A stretch of DNA of 17,555 nucleotides from JAJZQD01 sp021847735 (GTDB taxonomy: Bacteria > Bacillota > Thermincolia > Thermincolales > UBA2595). The notes beneath the pieces are model-generated. The model made no database searches, was not told the DNA's origin, and saw nothing but the letters and a program-made list of their open reading frames with translations. The translations under genes were made by a program, and so were the position numbers. The stretch lies in the NCBI GenBank assembly GCA_027324025.1, contig DAHVYW010000054.1, positions 1 to 17,555 on the forward strand, given 5' to 3'. Of this stretch, positions 6,388 to 13,653 are shown one piece after another. The first letter of the stretch is position 1. Each line of letters opens with the position of its first letter.

Positions 6388-6588
6388 TCTACCCATTTCC
6401 CCTGTAAGCAAAAAACGCACCTTACGGTGGGCTAATCTTTGGGGACATAAACCCCATCCATCCCGTACGTAGAGTGTCGTTATCTTCTATCATACAGGAT
6501 ATTGGGTTAAGGTGGTTTGCCCGGTATTTGGCACTATTTTAGATTAGCATTCACATAAACGTGAATTCCGGGTTGCGGTGCCCGGCCG

Positions 6589-6837
6589 ATGCGGATACCT
6601 TCACCTTCCGCATGTCTTCGCCTTTTTGACGATCCTCTTTATCCGAAATACCAATTAGGTGAAATTAAGGTTATCTATTACAGAAGCACTATGGTATATA
6701 AAATTACCAGCTATGCTGGAGATATTCTTGACAACTTCACTTTTCATGTTATTAGGCATGGCCAAATTAAACGTTTCCCCAATGACTTTGCTCAAGCTGA
6801 ATTTTATTTGCCGTTTGACGAGTTAGCGGAGGCTTGA
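6589..6837 (+). pseudogene. Unrecognised ORF, probably the 3' remnant of a gene
   Basis: 82 codons from ATG 6589, open without a start from 6565 after an in-frame TGA. No ribosome site precedes this ATG or the internal ATG at 6691 (48 codons, MVYKITSYAGDILDNF). The C-terminal two-thirds has ordinary soluble-protein composition (FTFHVIRHGQIKRFPNDFAQ, then AEFYLPFDEL), and a terminator hairpin overlaps its stop codon. Both points suggest it once was the end of a real gene. Its first 15 residues come from a GC-rich hairpin region next to the repeat array. I do not recognise a family. Confidence 0.4.
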
Positions 6838-6859
6838 AAAACAAGCCTCCATTTCATTT
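6828..6859 (+). terminator. Hairpin at the end of the 6589-6837 ORF
   Basis: Perfect 9-bp stem GGAGGCTTG / CAAGCCTCC (6828-6836 and 6842-6850) with an AAAAA loop, followed by ATTTCATTT. The ORF's TGA lies inside the hairpin. Confidence 0.65.
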
Positions 6860-6900
6860 GACATAACAACGTATCATAATATGCCTGAACTCATGGCATT

Positions 6901-6937
6901 CAAGAGGTCAGCGGTTCGATCCCGCTTGTCTCCACCA
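6901..6937 (+). tRNA. 3' fragment of a tRNA, probably tRNA-Ala
   Basis: The sequence reads as the 3' half of a tRNA: variable loop AGGTC (6905-6909), T arm AGCGG-TTCGATC-CCGCT (6910-6926), acceptor strand TGTCTCC (6927-6933), discriminator A and encoded CCA (6935-6937). The U at position 70 with A73 fits the G3-U70 identity of tRNA-Ala, and CAAGAGGTC matches the end of the anticodon arm in many Firmicute tRNA-Ala genes. A tmRNA 3' end is the alternative. No D arm, anticodon loop or complementary 5' acceptor strand (expected near GGAGACA or GGGGACA) lies upstream, so it is not a complete gene. Confidence 0.75.
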
Positions 6938-6945
6938 ATGAAATT

Positions 6946-6978
6946 AACACACCTTATTCGGGTGTGTTTTTTGTTTAG
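6946..6978 (+). terminator. Terminator behind the tRNA fragment
   Basis: Stem AACACACC / GGTGTGTT (6946-6953 and 6961-6968), 7-base loop, then a TTTTTTGTTT run. It starts nine bases after CCA, as expected for the original terminator of the tRNA transcript. Confidence 0.85.
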
Positions 6979-6995
6979 GTAAAAAAGGGGTAGGT

Positions 6996-7145
6996 ATGTT
7001 CCGCCAAGCGGCCATAATCCACGCACCAGGGTATACGATAATAAAAAAAACCGACGATGAGAAGATTAAAGTTGTTAAATCACCTGACAATAAGGTTCCC
7101 AAAGAAGCCAATATCTTAATACAGCAAGCGCTTCCGGAGGAATAG
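6996..7145 (+). CDS. Small hypothetical protein, 49 aa
   Basis: ATG 6996 lies five bases after an AAGGGG site (6985-6990), and the frame stays open for 49 codons to TAG. The product starts MFRQAAIIHAPGYTIIKK, is Lys-rich in the middle (DDEKIKVVKSPDNKVPKEA) and has no signal peptide or membrane segment. It lies between the tRNA terminator and the nif promoter, and its promoter is not evident because the terminator is only about 20 bases upstream. I do not recognise a family. It may be a real small gene or the 5' end of a broken one. Confidence 0.45.
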   Translation: MFRQAAIIHAPGYTIIKKTDDEKIKVVKSPDNKVPKEANILIQQALPEE

Positions 7146-7195
7146 GATCTAGTTTAAACCCAAGGTTAAGCTATCAAAGCTTCAAAAAATAATCA

Positions 7196-7224
7196 TTGAC
7201 ATCTTTTTATCGGCAGTATATATT
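7196..7224 (+). promoter_or_regulatory. Promoter of the nif leader
   Basis: Perfect -35 TTGACA (7196-7201), 17-base spacer, -10 TATATT (7219-7224). This is a standard housekeeping-type promoter, so transcription would begin near 7231, about 410 nt before nifH. No other comparably good promoter was found between here and nifH, which implies that control lies in the leader RNA. Confidence 0.75.
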
Positions 7225-7259
7225 ATTAAATATCAAACATAACAAACAAAACAAAACAT

Positions 7260-7330
7260 TGATACGCGGTTGTATCATCTGAGCATTGACGCTTTCCGTT
7301 CACCGGAAAGCGTTTTTTGTTTTTTTTTTT
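7260..7330 (+). promoter_or_regulatory. nif leader module 1: ANTAR-type two-hairpin site and terminator
   Basis: P1 is TGATAC-GCGGTT-GTATCA (7260-7277), a 6-bp stem with a 6-base loop. P2 is GAGC-ATTGAC-GCTT (7281-7294), with a 6-base loop having A at 1 and G at 4. Terminator 1 is ACGCTTTCCG-TTCAC-CGGAAAGCGT (7289-7313), followed by TTTTTTG and more than ten Ts. P2 and the terminator share 7289-7294, so they exclude each other. This is how ANTAR proteins antiterminate: they bind P1-P2 and keep the terminator open. P1 lacks the A1 of the consensus but has G4. Confidence 0.7.
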
Positions 7331-7360
7331 AAACCTCGTTTTTATTTAAAATCATTTCTA

Positions 7361-7460
7361 CTAAACATCGTTGTTAAGACTGTTTTTGATTGCACAAGGC
7401 ACAGTGGCCTTTTGGCATAATTCCAGGATGGAATTGGCTAAAAGGCCTTTCTGTTTCTTC
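7361..7460 (+). promoter_or_regulatory. nif leader module 2: ANTAR-type two-hairpin site and terminator
   Basis: P1 is CTAAAC-ATCGTT-GTTAAG (7361-7378), five of six pairs, with loop A1 and G4. P2 is AAGGC-ACAGTG-GCCTT (7396-7411), a perfect 5-bp stem, with loop A1 and G4. Terminator 2 spans 7406-7447: GGCCTTTT / AAAAGGCC outside and AATTCCA / TGGAATT inside, then TTTCTGTTTCTT. P2 and the terminator's 5' arm overlap at 7406-7411. This is the cleanest of the three modules because both loops fit the ANTAR consensus. Confidence 0.7.
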
Positions 7461-7474
7461 ACCGGTGATATTTT

Positions 7475-7529
7475 TGGCAAAGGTGCTGCGGTTTTTCGTT
7501 AAGGCAAAACCATAGCGCCTTTTTGTTTT
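7475..7529 (+). promoter_or_regulatory. nif leader module 3: P2-like hairpin and terminator
   Basis: P2-like TGGC-AAAGGT-GCTG (7475-7488) has a 6-base loop with A1 and G4 and a stem of two G-C pairs plus two wobbles. It overlaps the 5' arm of terminator 3, AAAGGTGCTGCGGTTTT / AAAACCATAGCGCCTTT (7479-7495 and 7506-7522; 14 Watson-Crick pairs, two wobbles, one mismatch), which is followed by TTG and TTTT. A P1 candidate TTC-ACCGGT-GAT (about 7458-7469) has the right loop but a very weak stem. Confidence 0.55.
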
Positions 7530-7642
7530 CAAAAATAACCTGTAATTTTCTTATTTCATTAAGGGGGTGATCCTGCCGGAAATGTTAGCAGTGTAATGGA
7601 CGCCGAAAAGCTTTTAATAAAAAATGTTTGGAGGAAGAAATC

Positions 7643-8461
7643 ATGAGACAAGTTGCTATTTATGGAAAAGGCGGGATTGGCAAATCAACAACTACACAGA
7701 ATACGGTGGCGGCTTTAGTCGAGATGGGCAAGCACGTAATGGTGGTTGGCTGTGACCCCAAAGCTGATTCTACACGACTGCTGCTGCACGGCCTGAACCA
7801 GAGGACAGTTCTGGATACCCTCAGGGACGAAGGAGAGGATATTGACCTAGAGGACATCATGCGGGACGGTTACGGCGGCACTAAATGCGTGGAATCGGGC
7901 GGGCCCGAACCCGGTGTCGGCTGTGCCGGCAGGGGGATTATTACTTCCATTAACATGCTAGAGTCCCTGGGAGCTTACACTGAAGACCTGAATTACGTTT
8001 TCTACGATGTCCTGGGAGACGTTGTCTGCGGCGGTTTTGCCATGCCGATAAGGGAAGGCAAGGCTCAGGAGATTTACATAGTCGCTTCCGGTGAGATGAT
8101 GGCGCTGTATGCGGCTAACAACATCTCCAAGGGTATCCGAAAATATGCCCTCACAGGGGGGGTGCGGCTGGGAGGCATCATCTGCAACAGCCGGAATGTG
8201 GATAACGAGCTTGAACTCCTGACGGCTTTCGCCAAGGAATTGGGGTCCCAGCTCATCCACTTCGTGCCCAGGGACAACATGGTGCAGAGGGCGGAAATCA
8301 ACAAAAAGACTGTTATCGATTACGACCCTTCCCAACCGCAGGCTGATGAATACCGGACCCTGGCCCAAAACATGGATAACAACGATATGTTTGTAATTCC
8401 CGAGCCCATGACCCAGGAACGGCTGGAAGAGCTGCTAATGACCCACGGAATTCTGGATTAG
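7643..8461 (+). CDS. nifH: Nitrogenase iron protein NifH (dinitrogenase reductase)
   Basis: 272-aa homodimeric ATPase that passes electrons one at a time from ferredoxin to NifDK, with MgATP hydrolysis. The P-loop GKGGIGKS is at residues 8-15. C94 (GVGCAGRG) and C129 (DVVCGGF) are the ligands of the [4Fe-4S] cluster bridging the dimer. R97, in the CAGR motif, matches the Arg that is ADP-ribosylated in some bacteria. The start is ATG 7643 behind GGAGG (7630-7634); an in-frame TTG at 7628 overlaps that site and is not credible. It is first in the operon, directly before nifI1, and so directly controlled by the leader terminators. No truncation or missing residue is seen. Confidence 0.98.
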   Translation: MRQVAIYGKGGIGKSTTTQNTVAALVEMGKHVMVVGCDPKADSTRLLLHGLNQRTVLDTLRDEGEDIDLEDIMRDGYGGTKCVESGGPEPGVGCAGRGIITSINMLESLGAYTEDLNYVFYDVLGDVVCGGFAMPIREGKAQEIYIVASGEMMALYAANNISKGIRKYALTGGVRLGGIICNSRNVDNELELLTAFAKELGSQLIHFVPRDNMVQRAEINKKTVIDYDPSQPQADEYRTLAQNMDNNDMFVIPEPMTQERLEELLMTHGILD

Positions 8462-8488
8462 GAGAGAAGAAAGGGAGGCGTAAGGTTT

Positions 8489-8815
8489 ATGTTAATGATA
8501 AAGGCGATAGTGAGGCCGGAAAAGACGAACCAGATTATGGCTGAACTCAACGATGCCGGTTTTCCGGCTGTAACCAAGATTGATGTGGTGGGCCGGGGCA
8601 GGCAGAAGGGCGTAGTGGTCGGGGATGTGGTTTATGACGAAATCCCCAAGGAAATGCTGTTGATTGTTGTCAATGACCCGGATAAGGATGATGTTATTAG
8701 TGTGATTTCCAGAAACGCTAAGACCGGGGAAAAGGGTGCCTTCGGTGACGGTAAGATATTTGTGACCCCGGTGGAAGAGGTCTATACGATTAGCAGCGGC
8801 AACAAAGAGCTATAG
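8489..8815 (+). CDS. nifI1: Nitrogenase-regulating PII-like protein NifI1
   Basis: 108-aa member of the PII (GlnB) family. It starts MLMIKAIVRPEKTNQIMAEL and ends with the PII segment GDGKIFVTPVEEVYTI (86-101). The T-loop (about 36-54, GRGRQKGVVVGDVVYDEIPK) lacks the usual uridylylated Tyr context of GlnB. In methanogens NifI1 and NifI2 form a complex that binds and inhibits NifDK when ammonium is present, relieved by 2-oxoglutarate and ATP. Its place between nifH and nifD is the diagnostic position. ATG 8489 follows AAGGGAGG (8471-8478), and the gap to nifI2 is 11 bases. Confidence 0.95.
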   Translation: MLMIKAIVRPEKTNQIMAELNDAGFPAVTKIDVVGRGRQKGVVVGDVVYDEIPKEMLLIVVNDPDKDDVISVISRNAKTGEKGAFGDGKIFVTPVEEVYTISSGNKEL

Positions 8816-8826
8816 GAGGAATCACC

Positions 8827-9201
8827 GTGAAAGAGATAATCGCTATTATCCGTATGAACAAGGTAGGTCTGACCAGAAAGGCCCTGGCTGACGCCGGATT
8901 CTGCCGGCTGACGGCTACGAAGGTTATGGGCCGGGGGAAGCTGCTCAAGGATCTGACCCTGCTTGAAAAAGCGGGGGAGGATACCCGTGATATGCTGTTG
9001 GAGAGCATGCTTAAAGGTGGCAGGTTAATTCCAAAACGCATGTTGACCATTCTGGTTAACGACCAGGACGTCCCGAAAGTGGTGGAGACCATTATATCAG
9101 CTAACAAGGAAGGGCACATCGGTGACGGTAAAATATTTGTCTTGCCTGTCCTGGATATAGTCAGGGTCCGCACTGGGGAACGGGGCCAACAGGCCATTTA
9201 A
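8827..9201 (+). CDS. nifI2: Nitrogenase-regulating PII-like protein NifI2
   Basis: 124-aa PII-family protein, longer than NifI1 because of an extended T-loop (about 36-70, from GRGKLLKDL to LIPKRML), as expected for NifI2. The PII signature GDGKIFVLPVLDIVRVRTGE is at 99-118. It acts with NifI1 as the ammonium-responsive inhibitor of the NifDK component. It starts at GTG 8827, preceded by AGGAGG (8814-8819), which overlaps the nifI1 stop codon; this suggests coupled translation. Confidence 0.95.
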   Translation: MKEIIAIIRMNKVGLTRKALADAGFCRLTATKVMGRGKLLKDLTLLEKAGEDTRDMLLESMLKGGRLIPKRMLTILVNDQDVPKVVETIISANKEGHIGDGKIFVLPVLDIVRVRTGERGQQAI

Positions 9202-9219
9202 ATAAGGGAGGTCAAAATT

Positions 9220-10830
9220 ATGGCGATAAACGATAAGGACATAGACGCCATCCTGGAAGCGTGCCCGGCCAAAGTCAAGAGAAACCGCAAGAAGCACATA
9301 TTAATCAAGGATTCCACTCAGGCCCAGCAGGAGATCGAGGCTAATACGCGGACCATCCCGGGGATTATCACCAACCGCGGGTGTGCCTACGCTGGGTGTA
9401 AGGGAGTAGTATTGGGGCCTATAAAGGATATGGTACATATCACCCACGGCCCCATCGGCTGCGGCTACTATTCCTGGTTGACCAGGAGAAACAAGGCCAA
9501 GACTCCGGAGGATGGCAAAAACTTTTTAAGTTACTGTGTATCAACCGACATGCAGGAAAGTGATATCGTTTTCGGCGGGGAGAAAAAGCTGGCCCGCATG
9601 ATTGATGAAGTGATGGACATCTTCAAGCCCAATGCCGTTACTGTTTCTGCCACCTGCCCCGTCGGCCTTATCGGAGACGATATTGGCGCGGTGGCAAAAG
9701 CGGCCCAGGAGAAGCACGGCATCCCGGTCTTATCCTTCAACTGTGAAGGATATAAAGGGGTCAGCCAGTCCGCCGGCCATCATATTGCCAATAACGGGGT
9801 CATGGATAAGATAATTGGGCAGGGTGAGTTAACTGAGGCCCCGGCGCGTTATTCCATAAACTTCCTGGGTGAATACAACATAGGCGGGGACAGCTGGGAG
9901 ATTCACAGGGTCCTGGAGGACATAGGATACCACGTCGTTTCCGTTTTGACTGGAGACGGTTCTTTCGAGACCATTAAAAACGCACATGTGGCTGACCTGA
10001 ACCTGGTGCAGTGCCATCGTTCCATCAACTATATTGCCGACATGCTTGAAAAGAAATACGGGACCCCATGGTTAAAGGTCAATTTTATTGGAGTTAAAAA
10101 CACCATTGAGTCATTAAGGAACATGGCCCTGTACTTCGGTGACGAGGACCTTATCCGCCGCACCGAAGAAGTCATAGCCCGCGAATTGACTGGGATTGAG
10201 CCCGTGTTGGAACAGTACAAAAAGATATGTGAAGGTAAAACAGCATTCTGTTTCGTTGGCGGTTCCCGGGGACACCATTACCAGGGACTCTTCGCCGAAC
10301 TGGGCATTGAAACCGTCCTGGCCGGGTATGAGTTTGCCCACCGTGACGATTACGAAGGTCGGGAGGTTATTCCTACTATTAAGACCGATGCTGATAGCAA
10401 GAATATCCCGGACCTGCATGTGGAGCCTGACCAGAAATACTTCAAGCTAAAATTATCTCCGGAGAAGGCTGAGGAATTGAAGAGAAGGATACCCTTAAGC
10501 AATTACCCGGGCATGATGGCCGATATGAAGGACGGCCATATTATCACAGATGACCTGAACCACTATGAAACCGAAGAATTTATTAAGCTGCTGAAACCAG
10601 ATATTTTCGCTTCAGGTATCAAGGATAAATTCATTCCTCAAAAAATGGGCATCCCCTCTAAGCAGCTTCATTCCTATGACTACAGCGGACCTTATGCCGG
10701 ATTTGGCGGGGCTGTGAAGTTTGCTGAAGATATTGCCATGGCCTTCACATCCCCAACCTGGAACTTTATTAGTGCACCATGGAAAGACAAGCCCCTGTTG
10801 GAAGGCGCTATGCAAAAGGAGGGACACTAA
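9220..10830 (+). CDS. nifD: Nitrogenase molybdenum-iron protein alpha chain NifD
   Basis: 536-aa alpha subunit carrying the active-site cofactor. P-cluster ligands are C55 (NRGCAYAGC), C81 (GPIGCGYY) and C146 (ATCPVG). Cofactor ligands are C265 (VQCHRSINYI) and H484 (QLHSYDYSGPYAGFGG). Active-site residues equivalent to Azotobacter V70, R96, Q191 and H195 are present as V63, R89, Q183 and H187, so this is a catalytic Mo-type NifD. The C265-H484 interval is about 50 residues longer than in Azotobacter (275-442). The extra segment (about 388-438, DADSKNIPDLHVEPDQKYFK onward) is the insertion known from Clostridium pasteurianum. ATG follows AAGGGAGG at 9204-9211. Only one base separates it from nifK. 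Confidence 0.98.
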   Translation: MAINDKDIDAILEACPAKVKRNRKKHILIKDSTQAQQEIEANTRTIPGIITNRGCAYAGCKGVVLGPIKDMVHITHGPIGCGYYSWLTRRNKAKTPEDGKNFLSYCVSTDMQESDIVFGGEKKLARMIDEVMDIFKPNAVTVSATCPVGLIGDDIGAVAKAAQEKHGIPVLSFNCEGYKGVSQSAGHHIANNGVMDKIIGQGELTEAPARYSINFLGEYNIGGDSWEIHRVLEDIGYHVVSVLTGDGSFETIKNAHVADLNLVQCHRSINYIADMLEKKYGTPWLKVNFIGVKNTIESLRNMALYFGDEDLIRRTEEVIARELTGIEPVLEQYKKICEGKTAFCFVGGSRGHHYQGLFAELGIETVLAGYEFAHRDDYEGREVIPTIKTDADSKNIPDLHVEPDQKYFKLKLSPEKAEELKRRIPLSNYPGMMADMKDGHIITDDLNHYETEEFIKLLKPDIFASGIKDKFIPQKMGIPSKQLHSYDYSGPYAGFGGAVKFAEDIAMAFTSPTWNFISAPWKDKPLLEGAMQKEGH

Positions 10831-10831
10831 G

Positions 10832-12196
10832 ATGTTAGAACATACACCTAAGGAAATTAAAGAACGCAAAGGTGGGATGATTAACCCGGCCAAAACATGC
10901 CAACCCATTGGGGCTATGTACGCCGCCCTCGGTATCCACAAATGCCTGCCCCACAGTCACGGCTCCCAGGGCTGTTGTTCCTACCACCGCATGCACCTGA
11001 CCAGGCACTTTCGGGAGCCCATCATGGCTTCTACCAGCTCTTTTACCGAAGGGGCGTGTGTGTTTGGCGGCGGGGCTAACGTAAAGACGGCTATCAAGAA
11101 CGTTTTCGCTATTTACAATCCTGATGTCATGGCTATTCACACCACCTGCCTGACTGAGACTATCGGTGATGATATCCCTTCTTACCTGGGGTCGGCGGAA
11201 ATTCCCGAAGGCAAAATTGTTATCCATGCCAATACCCCCAGCTACGTGGGTTCCCATGTCACCGGCTTTGCCAATATGACTAAGGGCATGGTGATTTACC
11301 TGGCAGAAGCAACAACTGATACTAAAAAAGAGCAGGTCAATATCATCCCGGGCTTCGTTAACCCCGGTGACATGCGGGAGATAAAAAGGCTAACCAAGTC
11401 TATGGGCATTAATTTCATCATGTTTCCCGATACTTCGGGAGTTGTTGATTCGCCCATGACCGGCAAGTTCGAAATGTTCCCGCGCGGCGGGGCCAAGGTT
11501 GAGGATATCAGGGATGCCGGCAACTCCAAGCTGACCATTGCCCTTGGGTCTTTTGCCTCAACCGATGCTGCCATCCAACTGGAGCGGAAATGTAAGGTTC
11601 CCGCCAAGACTCTGAAAACACCCATTGGGATTAAGGCTACTGATGAATTTTTAATGGCTTTACGGTCTGCTTTTGTCAGCGAGATTCCCTATGAGTTGGA
11701 AGAGGAGCGGGGCCAGTTGGTGGACATTATGACAGACACCCATTACCATTTCCATGGTAAAAAGGTGGCCATCTTTGGGGACCCCGATGTTGTAATCGGA
11801 CTCACTGAGTTTGTACTGAGCCTCGGCATGGTGCCGGTCCATGTCTTAACAGGCACACCGGGCGCAGCCTTTGAAAAGGAAATCAAAGCTATGCTGCTGG
11901 AAGCCGGGCTCAAAACCAACGTCAAAGCTAACGGAGACCTTTTCGAGCTGCAACAGTGGATTAAGAACCAGCCGGTCGATTTACTCCTGGGAAATACCTA
12001 CGGGAAATATATTTCCAGGGCTGAAGATGTTCCCTTTGTGCGCGTGGGCTTCCCCATTTTAGACCGGAGTGTCCATTCCTATATGCCCATAGTGGGCTAC
12101 CAGGGGGCCATGAGACTGGTGGAGATGATCAGCAATGCTCTACTTGACAGGGCTGACCGTGATGCGGCGGACGAGGACTTCGAGCTGGTAATGTAA
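10832..12196 (+). CDS. nifK: Nitrogenase molybdenum-iron protein beta chain NifK
   Basis: 454-aa beta subunit, which shares the P-cluster with NifD in the alpha2-beta2 tetramer. Ligands are C23 (CQPIGAMYAALG), C48 (GSQGCCSYH) and C106 (TTCLTETIGDD), spaced 25 and 58 residues apart exactly as C70, C95 and C153 in Azotobacter. S141 (PSYVGSHVTG) matches Ser188. The roughly 50-residue N-terminal extension of proteobacterial NifK is missing, as in Clostridium pasteurianum. ATG 10832 is set by AAGGAGG (10816-10822) inside the nifD tail; the longer open frame beginning at 10721 lies within nifD and is not used. Confidence 0.98.
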   Translation: MLEHTPKEIKERKGGMINPAKTCQPIGAMYAALGIHKCLPHSHGSQGCCSYHRMHLTRHFREPIMASTSSFTEGACVFGGGANVKTAIKNVFAIYNPDVMAIHTTCLTETIGDDIPSYLGSAEIPEGKIVIHANTPSYVGSHVTGFANMTKGMVIYLAEATTDTKKEQVNIIPGFVNPGDMREIKRLTKSMGINFIMFPDTSGVVDSPMTGKFEMFPRGGAKVEDIRDAGNSKLTIALGSFASTDAAIQLERKCKVPAKTLKTPIGIKATDEFLMALRSAFVSEIPYELEEERGQLVDIMTDTHYHFHGKKVAIFGDPDVVIGLTEFVLSLGMVPVHVLTGTPGAAFEKEIKAMLLEAGLKTNVKANGDLFELQQWIKNQPVDLLLGNTYGKYISRAEDVPFVRVGFPILDRSVHSYMPIVGYQGAMRLVEMISNALLDRADRDAADEDFELVM

Positions 12197-12245
12197 TTAA
12201 AATTTTACATCTAACTTTAATTTGACTTGAAAGGCAGTGATATCC

Positions 12246-13616
12246 GTGGATGCAGGCAACCTGGCTGTAGATGAAAGGGAAAAATCCATCATCGTAAAAG
12301 GGAAACAGAAGAAACAGCTGGTCTGCGACACTGATAGTGCAGCCGGGTGTGTCAGCCAGAGGGCCTGTGTCTACTGCGGGGCAAGGGTTGTTCTGAACCC
12401 TGTTACCGATGCCCTGCACCTTGTACACGGCCCCATAGGCTGCGCCAGCTATACCTGGGACATTAGGGGCAGCCTTAGCAGCGGCTCTGAACTGTACCGC
12501 AACAGTTTTTCTACGGACCTGCAGGAACAGGACATCATATTTGGCGGGGAAAAAAAGCTGGCTCGGGCTATTGATGAGCTTGTCATGAAACACCATCCGC
12601 CCCTGGTTTTTATTTATTCTACCTGTATTGTAGGGGTTATCGGTGACGACCTGGAGGCAGTTTGCAAGGCTGCAGCCCAAAGGCATAATATTCAGGTCAT
12701 ACCGGTCCAATCCAGCGGATTTATCGGTAACAAGTCTGCGGGATACAGGGCTGCCTGTGATGCCCTGCTGCGCTTAATGGTGCCGGAACGCACCCCCTCT
12801 AAAAAGCTAAACAGTATCAATTACCTGGGGGACTTTAACCTGGCTGGGGAGGCCTGGATAATCAGTAATTACCTGCGCCAGATGGGTATTGAGGTCAATG
12901 TTACATTTACCGGGGATTCGAGATATGAAACCCTGATCAAAGCTCCCCAGGCCAACCTGAATATTGTTCAATGCGCCGGATCGATGCATTACCTGGCCCA
13001 AAAGATGCAGGAATTATACGGTATTCCGTATCTTAATGTTTCCTTCCTGGGCGTTGAGGACACAACAGCATCCCTGCGCATGATTGCTGAACATTTTGGC
13101 GGGTCCGGTATCCAACAAAAGACTGAAGAATTGATCAAAGCCGAAACAGACAAAGTCATACCGCTCATTAATGGTTATCGCGAGAATTTACAGGGCCGGA
13201 AAGCCGCCGTGTATGTAGGTGGCGGTTTCAAGGCCATATCGCTACTTAAACAGTTTAGGGAAATTGGTATTGATGTGGTCATGATCGGTACCCAAACAGG
13301 GCGTCAGAGTGAGTATGAAACCATTAATGACCTGGTGGACGAGGGGACAGTGGTCCTGGACGATGCTAACCCTTCGGAGCTAGAAAGATTTATGGTGGAA
13401 AAAGGGGCGCACCTTCTGGTTGGGGGAGTGAAAGAACGGCCTCTGGCCTATAAGCTGGGTGTAGCCTTCATCGACCACAACCATGACCGTAAACATCCCC
13501 TCGGCGGTTACGAGGGGGCAGTTAATTTCGCCAGGGAAGTCTATTCCACGGTTTGTTCCCCGGTGTGGAAGTATCTCAATGGGCAGGGGCCGATAACAAA
13601 TGGCCCGGTACTATAG
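12246..13616 (+). CDS. nifE: FeMo-cofactor scaffold protein NifE
   Basis: 456-aa NifD paralogue that, with NifN, holds the NifB product while Mo and homocitrate are added. NifE hallmarks are RACVYCGAR (C41), HGPIGCASYTWDIRG (C66), YSTCIVGVIGDD (C127) and a downstream VQCAGSMHYL Cys. The His ligand context of NifD (HSYDYSGPY) is replaced by IDHNHDRKHPLGGY. Start choice: GTG 12246 is 11 bases after AAAGG. The in-frame GTG 12237 is too close to that site, and there is no nearby ATG, so the start is somewhat uncertain. A 49-base gap separates it from nifK and no terminator is seen there. Confidence 0.95.
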   Translation: MDAGNLAVDEREKSIIVKGKQKKQLVCDTDSAAGCVSQRACVYCGARVVLNPVTDALHLVHGPIGCASYTWDIRGSLSSGSELYRNSFSTDLQEQDIIFGGEKKLARAIDELVMKHHPPLVFIYSTCIVGVIGDDLEAVCKAAAQRHNIQVIPVQSSGFIGNKSAGYRAACDALLRLMVPERTPSKKLNSINYLGDFNLAGEAWIISNYLRQMGIEVNVTFTGDSRYETLIKAPQANLNIVQCAGSMHYLAQKMQELYGIPYLNVSFLGVEDTTASLRMIAEHFGGSGIQQKTEELIKAETDKVIPLINGYRENLQGRKAAVYVGGGFKAISLLKQFREIGIDVVMIGTQTGRQSEYETINDLVDEGTVVLDDANPSELERFMVEKGAHLLVGGVKERPLAYKLGVAFIDHNHDRKHPLGGYEGAVNFAREVYSTVCSPVWKYLNGQGPITNGPVL

Positions 13617-13653
13617 ACTTGCATAATAATGTGGCAAGTAAGGGGGTGTATTT

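Noticed and set aside
5741..6472. Several ORFs of 70-115 codons on both strands across the repeat array
   Set aside because: They are built from the repeat cores and hairpins, overlap one another in different frames, and lack ribosome sites.
6858..6885. Promoter TTGACA with TATGCC upstream of the tRNA fragment
   Set aside because: The spacer is 16 and the -10 hexamer is poor; too weak to list as a feature.
6887..6904. Anticodon arm for the tRNA fragment
   Set aside because: The possible stem TGAA / TTCA closes a nine-base loop without a U33 pattern, so the 5' part does not form a tRNA.
7475..7490. Possible sigma-54 promoter TGGCAAAGGTGCTGCG before nifH
   Set aside because: GG and GC are correctly spaced by 10 bases, but the rest departs from consensus (CTGCG for TTGCW) and the site lies inside terminator 3. 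A good standard promoter exists upstream.
10721..10831. N-terminal extension of NifK from the longer open frame
   Set aside because: It lies wholly within nifD in another frame; the ribosome site and family alignment fix the start at 10832.
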